Positions 24,201 to 36,200 of a stretch of DNA of 64,000 bases are shown in pieces. Numbering within the stretch: the stretch's first letter is position 1; each line of letters starts with the position of its first letter. Source of the stretch: Ligula intestinalis (Eukaryota; Platyhelminthes; Cestoda; Diphyllobothriidea; Diphyllobothriidae); assembly GCA_036362985.1 (NCBI GenBank), contig JAYGXS010000004.1, positions 3,595,825-3,659,824 of the forward strand, in the 5' to 3' direction. The notes beneath the pieces were generated by a model, which saw nothing but the letters and a program-made list of their open reading frames with translations, was not told where the DNA came from and searched no databases. Made by a program: the position numbers and the translations under genes.

Positions 24201-27200
24201 CACTGGATCCCCAGGGCGTTTCCTCATTTTCCAAAGAAAGTCGTTCCTTGGAATTACATTTCTTGGGGTATCTGCATTCCAATTTCGTCATGTCACTTAC
24301 TCAACGCACATATGTACGGGTATTCACCATGACCTGTCTGCACCAACTACTATAACAAACACCTACATATGTCTTCATGACTGCCAATATGGTTAATACT
24401 TGAAATAATTCATCTATATGTGCAGATTTTAATATTTTCCTTGATGTTTGATAGCCTTCCGTTGCGCTAACAAATCGGGCAGAGGGAGGTTAAAGGGGGG
24501 AAACGTAATTTCCCTCCAATAAAATGGATCGAAATGAACCTTCTAGGGGATTAGTTAGCTACGAATGATGGGATAGGTTCAACAGTAAACAGGAACATAC
24601 ATTTGAAAAAATGAATTTGTACTGAAGGAAATTCCCAACATAGCTTTTAGAAAACCGTGACATATGAAGCACGCAATAACGACCCTTATGTCTCGTGGCT
24701 GAGGTTGGAAAATGGTTGACTGATGATAAAACTTTGGCTCGAAACGCTCAAGTTAGTTTGCCTTACATTTCTGATAACATATGTACATCAATAGGTCACC
24801 CATCCATGTGGGAGTGTCAGAATGTGTCCTTGAGCACAACTAAAAGAAGAAAGGGGCATTTCCATTCCCATTTTACTGCAAAGATGTGCTGGTGAAGGCC
24901 ACCCTTATCAGTAATCAATTTTTCTAGAAAGCAGCCGTGACAGTGATGAGCCTGTGACTTAACTCTCAAATTAATTTCTGAATGACTGAACAACCGGACT
25001 TGAAGTCCTTACTACTGGCAGATGGTTGACGGCGAATAAGTCAGTAATGAAAATGTCAGTTTCCTTGCTTTAGTCGGTAAGGCGTTTGGATGGACTCTCT
25101 TTCAAATGGGTGCCTTTGTGTAACATGCGAGCATTGCGTTCAAAACAACTGCCAGATAGGAAGTAAATGTTGACAACCATCCATACCCTGTAGACTGAGC
25201 CCATCGAAGGTTGGAACAGGCAATCCGGGCACGGTCGGCACCATTTCTGCTTCATCGGTTGGCCTGATGTAGCACAATTGAGGTTCAGCGGATCCACGTA
25301 ACACAAATTTCACCGGCCGTTGTTGCTGGCATGTTTTGTTTTGATAAGAAGCATAGAAATTGATAAAAATATGCATAAACAAAGAAAATAAAAGCGGGGA
25401 GATGGGCGGCAGACGAAAAAGGATGGCGTAAATTGTAGGAAACATACAGGACTTGTGTCAATATTGCCCGATGTCAACCGGCAAGACAACAAGCTCTTAG
25501 TACTCAGTGAATATAAGGTAATCTAGTTCTGCGTATAATTGTTTAAAAAAATAACATTTGAATATATAAAATTATCAAAAATCAATGAGAACAAGAGTAA
25601 ATGGGGATGCCTGGTGGGGTCCTCCAAGAAAAAAGGCCGCAAATTGGGCTACTAAGCAGATGAAATTGGGGGTTTATCATAAATGCTTATCTGCAGGGGC
25701 CCACAAGTAATCCCAACCGACGAAATACTACACATTTCAGAAGACGGGTTAACATTTCACTAGACGGACCACCGATTGTAGTGGTCTAACCCGGACAGGT
25801 TATGGTTCTATGGAAAACAGAAGAGTGATGACGATCCAACCCAGATCCAGCGTTTCCCTACTCAATCCGAATTCAATGAGCGTAGTACATGGTGTCCCAG
25901 AAGTAACTGACCCTTTTTATTTGCTAATAAAACGAAAATTATTAATGCTAGGATATTGGAACTTGTTTTATTCGAAAGAAAACCCTGTTGTGCTTTATTA
26001 AAACTATGTTTTTGAATAAAATGACTTTAGTAATATGTAGTTGTTACATACTTCCTCCAGGGTAATTTCAAAATCCTATGTTGGCAGAAAAAAAGAAACT
26101 GTTCGCTGGCAGAAAAACAGAGGATAAATTATATACCATGTATACCATATATACAGGGTGTCTTAGAAGTAACTGACCCTTTTGATTTGCTAATAAAACG
26201 AAAACTAGTAACGCTAGGATATTGTAACTTGTTTTATTCGAAAAATATAATTCTAGAATTCGGTGCGATGAAAATCCAAGAGAAATTCAAGAAAGGCCGC
26301 TACATTCTCTCCTTGTGACGGTGTGGTGCGGAATAACTCCTTCCAATGTGATTGGCCCATACTTTTTTGAAAATAATGATGGCGCAACAGTAACAGTTAA
26401 TGATAAAAGATACCGAACTATGATTAGCGAATTTCTTATTCCTGAACTTAAGAGACATGGCATACGCAATACTTGGTTTCAACAGGATGGAGCTACGGCC
26501 CATACAGCAAGAAACACGATGACATTGTTAAATGAGTGCTTTCCAACTAATTTGATTTCACGATTTGGTAACATTCCCTGGCCTCCTCGATCTCCAGATT
26601 TGACCCTATGCGATTTCTTCTTATTGGGCTACCTGAAGTCAAGGGTTTATGTAACAAATCCAACAAATCTGCAAGAACTTAAAAACAACATTTGTTCTGA
26701 AATAAGACAATTATCGCCTGATACACTAAGGAGCGTTATGGAAACGACAAAGAAACGAACCCTTAGTTGTCAACACAACCATGATCATCAGTTAAAAGAC
26801 ATTTCATTCAAAACCGAATGAAACAAGTTTCAATACCCTAGCGTTAATATTTTTCGTTTTATTGGCAAATCAAAAGGGTCAGTTACTTCTGGGACACCCT
26901 GCATATTTGGAGACCCGAATCAGTGTTGCATAAAATGTCGTGGATATGTTGCTCGTCGTCGGCGTTGCCATCACAATCAGCATCGCCATCAACACAACAA
27001 GTACCAATCTAAATTACTGCATAGGCACTCATTTAGCAGCTACGGAATTCCCTTGTCTGGCTTGGGGCTCAATCTCGAGCCAGCAGCCTCACAGTGGCTA
27101 GCAGTATAGAAAGAGAATATTACAAACAAAGGTAACTGAGAATGGAATGGTCACTTCTGACTTATTGACCGTCATTGACCAGTCACAGCAAATCCCAGGT

Positions 27201-30200
27201 GTTGTGGCGCCCGTCAATGTTTAGAGCGTTGAACTTATGCTCACATGTAGCGGGTTCGAGCCTCCGGTGATGCACCACCTGGCTTTAAATATGATTGGCT
27301 GATGACGACTACTAACCCAGAAGCGGTCATTTCAGTCTCCCTGGTCTTTTCCTGCAATGCTACTAGTTTCTGTGTTGCTGCTGGCGGAACTTGAGAGTAG
27401 GCTTCATTGCAGAACCGGACGAGGGAGTTGTGTAAATGATATGCGAGCAAGCCTACATTCCCCTAAAATAAACTGAACTTAACTGAGTATTCCACACTTT
27501 TATTAGTTTCTGTAGACAAACTGACCACACCTAAGTGAATATTTCCATACTGTCTAGTAATATGGTTTACGACTACTATATGTCAACTGACCACAAGACC
27601 CAGGTTGCCCTCAAATAGTCTGAAATAAATAACTGCATAACTTTTCAGTGGGATTTACGTACGGTAAGTAGGAAACTTAAAAATGTAATGCGATTTTTTG
27701 TCAGTTCCTGATCACTATTCACCAAGAAAGAAACACACTGTAACATAAAAATAAACGTTCCGAGGTACTCAAATACTAAACAGCAGCCCGGTAGCTTACT
27801 ACGAAAGATGGACGACAAGGTAATTATTCTGGGTCACTCGTGAGCCAAGCAGCTAATTTTGACGTTCAAAGCCCTATATACAGTAGTCGCCGGTTATTAA
27901 GCCCACGATTTATAGGCCCAGCCGCGTATTAAGCCCGAATCAGCTTGGGACGGAATTTAACATAACAAAATCCGCAGGCTAATAAGCCCAATCGCCGGTT
28001 ACAAAGCCCAGTTTGCCAACAGGATAGAGTGATATTCTCATCTCTCTACATGCCCAACTGGTTACAGTACGTATGTAATGTATAGTGCCTATACTGCCTT
28101 TGCTAATCAAGAACTAAGACTCTCCGGTTAGTGCGACCGCCGCTTATTAAGCCCAAGTTGGTCTGGGCCCGAGGTGCGCTTAATAACCGGCGACTACTGT
28201 TTATACGAAGAACACTGATTAGGTATTATTTACTCAATGAATTGTTGTCCTGGGCTACGCGGCCCTGTAACGTCCTTCCTAATGGCAATCCACAACAGAC
28301 TGCCGAGGATCGTGGCGGGCCCTTCTGTTTTCGTCACCTGATCGGCAGACTTGGCAACTACCAAGAGCATACCATGGGCGCATCTCTGACAATTCAGAGA
28401 TTTTCTCCTGACCTCTACAATCTCCTCCGCGTGCGACCCGTAGGATATAGATAAAAACCGCGATGGGCTCTCCTTGACGTTCTTCGAACACTCAGCTGCA
28501 GTCCATCCTATCTCGCATATACTTTCCTCCCACGAGCGACAGTTTTTTCTCCATCAAATCCGTTCAATAGCATTCAAACTTCTAGACTTTCCGAACACTG
28601 TCTTGGGAGTTTTTTTAACTGCCTGCTCTTTTTGCTTAGTTTCAGTTTCTGGCTCGTATCAAATGACATCGCCAACAAACCAGGGACAAATCCCGCCAAA
28701 CGCCTAGAGTTTTTCACACTTGGGTCAACTCAAATTAAGCAAATCTGCCAAACCAACTTAATAATTAAGTCAGCCTAGCAGTCATTCTGGTGGATTCTAG
28801 ATGATTGCTTAGGAAATCCTGCTTGGGCAGTCAACTTTCTCCCGTATTGGTGGATTCCATATGAGCGAAAAGTTGAGCGGGTAATATCGATCCAAGTGTG
28901 ATTAAACTCATGGCGTGAAGCGGGCGTTTGTAGCTTAGCGGTAGAGCATTAGCCTCCGGCAAAGGCTTTCTCTGATGCGCGGGTTCAAATCCCGCCAAAC
29001 GTCTAGAGTTTTTCACACTTGGGTCAACTCAAATTAAGCAAATCTGCCAAACCAACTTAATAAATAATACTTACATCTGTTATTATATTATTTGAAAGCT
29101 TTGAGTAGCCATGTATGTTTACTTAAGGAACCATCCGGCTTCTGCTCGACTGCTGTCTGCAATTATATCAATAACCTCTTTAGAGGTGGTCCGCTGTACA
29201 AAGGACTTTCTTAGCTGCTGTGTACTAATAGGAAGTTTAAAGGCATTTGCTTATATGCCCCCTAATAAACCTGACCTGAATTTCGAGACATTTGCCTAAA
29301 AGGGCAACGATTAATACATATAGACGTCTTAATTTTGCTTACGAAGCATCACGCCTTTTCTGAATCGAATAACTTTTGGAATAAAAAATGAAAACTTTGG
29401 CAGGAAAGTACATATTGGCTATTGCAGGAGGCCGCGTAACTAGCCAACGCCAAAATTAATATGATACCTACTACGAATAAAATAGCAGTCAAAAGTACGG
29501 TAAGAATAGAATTGGCCTTACATTCTTGTTAAAAATACAAACGTATTTCCGTTGCCAAAAGTCTGCCACAAAATCGGGCCGGAAGGTTACAGTTATCACG
29601 GTTTTAGAATCTGTAAGGGAGAAACAGGGGAACCCTCTGTGCACAAATGTTATCGGAAAGCAATTAAATACATTTCACTAGGATGCTTTCACGTGCGTTT
29701 TAATATTGGTTAGTGGGCAAAGACAATGTTCGCGCTCGTCTGGCTACAGAGAAGCTGAGACATGCAATCGATATGAGCTGCAGGGGTCTTCAGTTGTTGC
29801 AGAAAGATGTCGGAAACTGGATAAACATCCTTCACAGCCTAAAGCCACCAATGCTAAAATCAGCAAAACAACCTGAGCATCTATACAGGGTGTCCCAAAA
29901 AATGTATACGCATTTTACATATTTGTAAACTTTGTGTATAAGTGTAAAAAAGGAGAAAAATGCATATTTACAAGTATCATTATATTGTTTCTTCACTGAA
30001 TTTTGACTTTTGCAACAGTGGATGAATTGAGAGAAGCCATTGAGCATGAATGCACCCGAGTACCAAGGCAACTGTTTCATGGTATGTGTGATTGCATTGC
30101 TTCGCGTTGTCAGCAGTGTCATAATCAACATGGACGTCAGAAACAATAAAATGATACTTGTAAATAGGTTAACCTTCTTGAAATGATAAGATTATAATTA

Positions 30201-33200
30201 ACACTAATTTTAAAATTTTGTAAAATGTTCAGAAGAAGAAGATGCGATGTGTCATGGTTCTCCGGCCCCCAGTCTATCAACAAGCGCAATGATTTGGCGT
30301 TCTTATACGGTGTACTGAGACAGTTCCTGAGCGAGCGAATCAGTCACGTTGGAAGGACTGATCGCAACGACAACTCTGACGACAGCGGGCATAATTTTCG
30401 CGCAATTATCCACCCCGCATCTGAAGCGGACAAGAACGTCGTGATAATTAATGAGCCATCATCGCACCAATTAAGACCTCAAGCGGTGGCTATAGGAACT
30501 GACAATTATAGTACGCATGCGGTTGACCACTACGAACTATAAATACCGTGTTATCTGTGCATGTATCACCCTATCTGCGCATGTTTCAGACTGTTCTTCG
30601 ATTGCCTATGATTAAGGATTCCCGAGAGAATCCGAAACGTGAGAAAAATAAAGTCCTTGTCCCAGTGATCGCATCTTCTTCTGAACTGCTGCCTGGAACT
30701 CGTATATTCTCCTCTATGTGAAATGTGTATATATTTCTTAGGACAAGTACGTATTGTTGAATACTACTGTCAAGGCACTCAGGTAGGCATACTATAAACT
30801 TGCCATTATGATTGATTCATATCAAAGCCACAGGCAATGTTGAAAATTGTAATACGCTCATGCTTCTATTGGTCGTCGGATATGGTGAGCTTCACATACG
30901 ATGATCCACAGTAAACCCCATCAATAACAGTATTTGTCAATAAGCCCAGACTGTCTTTAGAGGTCCTTTTTGCCTTTGGCTTATAACAATAACCGACTTT
31001 TAAATGTCCAGTAACCCGACTTTCCATTCTTCCATTAAATTCTGCCAATCTAAGATTGCATTTTCCTCAATTGGCTTCAGAAGCTTGAGCAACAGGAGTT
31101 TATGTTGATGGATTTTGTTCATTTAAGTAGATTGAAACAAATATCCGTTCCTTCAAATTTTAATATTTTGACCACTTCCACCACAATGAAGTATTAACTT
31201 ACACTCACTAATCAAGAATTAAATGTTTGATTACAAAATACGTTAGACAGTCGGGCAGGGAGAATATATATTTAGGCTACCCTACAAGACAGTTTTGCCG
31301 TCAATAGTTTCAGGGATGTTCCCATATTCAATGATCTTAAACTTTTATTAGGCAACTGGGGGTATTATAGAATGAGACTTAGTTTCATAAGTCAAAAGAA
31401 GGGTTGGCCAATGGTTGAAAATGATCAATATTATGTTTCAGCCGGTGGCAAGCTGCTACAATTTAATTCCTTCAGTTTTTTCAAACGACATAGACCCACC
31501 GACTTTAGAGGGGACATAATTTGCATATTAAATGACATGGGCTTTAGAAACTACGAAAATTAGCAGCATTACCTCTTGTGCTTTTAGATTCGATGATACA
31601 GTTAAGAATAGCACAAGTTCCGCAAAGTAAAACTTGTTTTCATTCGCAGTGATCATCGAAAAAAGCTAATTGTTTCAAGGTTGCAAAAATTCCCACCACA
31701 GAAATTCGGAGAGCAATTGGTGAGCATACGCATACTTTCAATAAATTCTCATGGGAAGGGGTTAAAGTGTACAATGTAAAATTGTAGGTAGATTATGTTA
31801 TGTAAATTATGTTGTTTTGTTATTTTACACCCGGTATCGCGGCCATGTACTCTTTTTGGAACCTCGTAAATTGTCCTGTTTTGGTAGTTCTCGTTTTCGT
31901 CGACAGTTGGGATTATCTAAAGTCACTGAAAGTGATAATCCTATTTATTTTCTAATTTATTTTCTGCGCGTGTAATTTGTACACTGGTTTTGAGTTTTGA
32001 TGATGTAACGGGACTGCTTTGGAACTTTTCAATATACCAGAAATATCCAGTAAATTACGGAAGCAATTTACAACAAGCTTGAAAAGTCTGTTTATATGCA
32101 TGTCGAACAAGTACTCGGAAGGAAGTTTTGGGGTCCACAGAATGAGCCATATCTAGCAAGTGTTCGGTAGTGGAGGAACGAGGGGCTTTATTGTCTTATC
32201 TGAATAGCCAACTAGACAAGTGCTCGTTGGCTCTGGCTGCCAATTGCCCTTGCGTTTGCCCTATGTACTTGCATCCACAAGTGCATGCAAACACAGAAAC
32301 ACAGTTGGAGGTTGCGTGCAATGGTAAGGCATCCTTCGCACAAGGACTTGTTAGAGGCTTGGTCGGAGAGCAAAATATGAGCTCAGCAACATAGTAAGTA
32401 ACCTCCCTCCGAATACTTGATCGAGCACGAACAACTCGTACCTTGCGCTACCTGGAGGCAGCCTTTATAAGGCGGTCAAAACCTGACCTACGTAAACCGT
32501 TGGAGCCTGTGGTTAGCGTAGCTTTGCCTTAATAACATCCGGCTCCCGGATTTACACAGTCCCCCACCCACTTTTTCGCCTTAACACCTTTTTCTCTGTT
32601 TTCCTTTCCACCTTGTTTTAATTCTCTTACTTTACTAATTAGCTTTCCTGTCCATACCCTATTACCATTTCAACCTTTCTGTTCCAAGAAAGTTTTGTAT
32701 TTTTTTCTCATTCGTTACTCTTATAATGAATTGGGGTTGACGTAGTTGAAGAGCTCTCCTGAAATTTCATTGATCCAATAAATCCTGTTGTTTTTACCAT
32801 CGCCAAATTTGCACCTGGGAGGGGAGATATTGTTTTTAAAATGCATGGCACCATCACCCAGTTGGATTTTTCCTGTATTTGTGCCCGAGACTGAGGATAA
32901 TATTTACTAGTCAAGCAATCACAAAGGGACAGTACTTACTTGACGGGAGGGTGCACCTGGAAGGTGTGAACACGAGACTCGCCGTTTCCACCTCCTCACT
33001 GAAAATGCTGATCGGGACGTCCACCACACTGTCGTTCACGAACACCAGCCTCCTGTCGATGGCATCGCCCAACACGACTGCGCCCATGTTCACAGTGTAT
33101 GCTGTAGGGTCCGCTCCGTTCTCAGATGATGAGGTGACGTAGGCACTGGCAGACTGAGAGCCCGATGCCTGATCATTAGAGTCCTCTTCGATAATTTTTA

Positions 33201-36200
33201 TTCTAGAAAAAGCACCGTATGCCATCAGGGAGCGTGCCTCGCGGAGAAACCAAATGTAAGCACGGCTTGCCTAGTAGACTTTGTCGAATGTTGACAACCA
33301 AGGTCTAATTTTCTAAAATCTTTTTAGCTGGAGTGCGCTATCGCATTCACGATTAAAAAAAACTCTCCGGCACCCTGTGAAATTCGTTCGTGGAAGTAAA
33401 TGTAAACCAGATGCAAAAGGGTTTTTATAGAGAACGGAAAGTGCGTTGAATCAAGGCATAAAACAAGACGAAGACGCAACCGCGGGCGCTACAGCAGACC
33501 ATGCTGACCGAAGAAGACACTCTTGTACTGCAGCATCTAGCACATCGGACGCTTTTGCTCACGCGTGATGCCCAATCAACAGCCAGTTGAAGATGATAGA
33601 TTATAGACACAAATACATTACCGACAGATACAAGGGAGACTGGGATGTCCATTTCTGGCTTATCAGCCGCATCAGTCGGCCCTACCTAACCCTATGGGTA
33701 GCCGCCCCTTAGGCTCGAAGCCATGACCTCATTGGTTGGAAGTCTAACGCTCTAACCACTGCGTCCAAGGTTTGTTGTCTTACCGGTTCCCATCAGAAAT
33801 ATGTACAACGGTAAATCCTTCCTTACCTTTGGGAGATGATGAACGCGACAATGGTAAATATGCGCTCTCTGATCTGTTACAGAACTCACTGGTCGCGTTG
33901 CGCCTTAGAGCTCAATTTTGACCTGCACCAACAGCCGCTCAGCAGCTAGCATCCACCCTTTGGGTTGGCTATGGCTAGCTGCTGATGGCTTATAAGCCAG
34001 ATATGGTCATTTCAGTCTGTATTGTCTTTGTTGGTAATGTATTTCTGCCTATGTGTGTTCAAACCTGCTTTCATCGTCCATTCATGCATCGGCATATAGG
34101 TACGGCAAAAAATATGAAAAGTTCACGTCAGTCGCCTTTAGCTTTATCCTCTGAATTTCCGCGTCGGATTGATCTTCGTTAGGAGATAACGTCTGATTTC
34201 TCTGATCCGCAAGTAATCGCTGATAGCTTTCTTCAAGTTCTAACCCCATCGACCCGAAGTTGGGATTTGACGGTCTGGCGACCGCAAAAGAGCCCACATT
34301 TTCAGACTCAGTCGTTCAAATTGAACACTATTGACTAACTTATCGATTTTTAGGGCTCTGCACCAGCACTATGAGGCATCAGAATTTCTTTCTGAAGTCA
34401 GACTGGATCAACTATTGCCATCGGACAATCAACAGGATGAACGAACCTGACTCAACTGATGGAGGAAAGCTGAAGAGCTGCAGCGACTTGTTTCAGATCC
34501 CAAGTGCGAGCAACTATTAACGACCAATAAGCCACGCCTAGCCATTCCAACTTCATTTGCACTCTGGTGACTCTAGTTTCGGACAAAGGTAAAAAAGCAT
34601 TCTGAAATGTTTCAAGAAACGAGCTGGTCATCCACAAGGACTACGTGCAGTACAACAGTATCATGGTTCAAATCAGGTAAAAGAACTTACCATCCGGTAA
34701 CTGCGGCCCTCTCGCGCAAGTACTCGGCTCCGCATCACTAGCTAAAGTGACAAGAAATTCTTATAACCCCAACCCCATCCTTAAAATACGGTATAAGTTG
34801 TGTTGAAATCTAGGTTTGGCCATAGTTTGAGGTAAGTCTTCAGGTTAGACAGTAGTTGAAGTTACTGGTATCTTCAACTCTAAACTTCGGGGATCAAAAA
34901 CGGACAACTTATGTTACGTCTATCTAGCCCAGTTATCAAACACTCATAGGGAGATTTTCTAATAAAAAATTAGTAGAAGTACCTAAAACGTCTAGGTCCA
35001 ATGACAACGACGCTCAATTGGACATTTATCTGTCAAGAATTCTTACTCACAATGGTATTTTACCGACAAACGAAGACCACACTCACGAAGCTTTTCTGCC
35101 TTTTTCGGTGTCATCAGGTGGTGGTAGGTCAACTCCAGTGTAACAGCTAAAATTGCCGCCACACTCGAGTTTCGAACTCGCTTCTATCCCGCCAGAGGCG
35201 AACAATCTAACCCTTGAGTCACGGGTCCGTCGTGCAGTCGGTTTTTGATCAGGACTATATGATATTGGGTAATTCTACTCCGATCTGTTTCAGATAAGGG
35301 CATCTGTATGCTTGATAGAAGTCTCGACTGCCTCTGTGTGGACCTCCATTAGCATTGGTCTCAGGGGTCATTTTAAAATGCCTTTTGCGCCTTCTGCATG
35401 CGGGCATGCGCGCCTGTGTCTATGTCAGTCCCACGCAACGCGCCACCCGCCTTTCGCGTGCCAGTCCGTACGTTGATCACACAGGGGACAGTGCCGGTGT
35501 CGCTGTGTCTGTGTTTGTCCCCTTTATCATTGGTGGCAGGCAGCTGTTTCAGACTCGCGATTGACATCCGACGGGACAGGCGGATGTGAATACGCCACGG
35601 GGGGTGGGATAGGGGTGGGGTGGAGGAGCAAAAAGGGCGAAGCCGCTAAGATCTCGAGGACTGGGGAACGCCGTCTATCTCGCAATATGCATGAGAAAAC
35701 TCAGGATGCGTCGGTTTACGTTAGACATTTTGGATGCCCGGATCTATTCACTACTTCTATCTGCAACCAATCATGGCCTGAAATTACTGATGAGCTGCTC
35801 CCCGGCCAAATGCCAAAGGATCGCCATGATTTGTCCGCGCGGGTATTCCCGCTTAAGTTGAAAACCATGATGTAACTCATCACAAAATTCAAAATTTTCG
35901 GTGACGTTCAGTGTCATATGTACACTGTAGAGTGGCAAAAGAGAGGACTGCCCCATGCTCACATTTTGGTCTGGCTGAAGGAAAAATTGCACCCTTCCGA
36001 TGTTGACAAATTTATATGCGCAGAGTTGCCTTGCCAGTCCGTTGATCGTGTTCTGCTTGAAGCGATCAAAAATCAAATGGTGCATGGCCCATGCGGTCAG
36101 ATAAATCCCCACGATCCTTGCATGAAGGATGGTAAATGTACCAAGAGATATCCCAAGCGATTACTAGGTGCAACTCAGATTGATGGTGATGGTTACCCTC

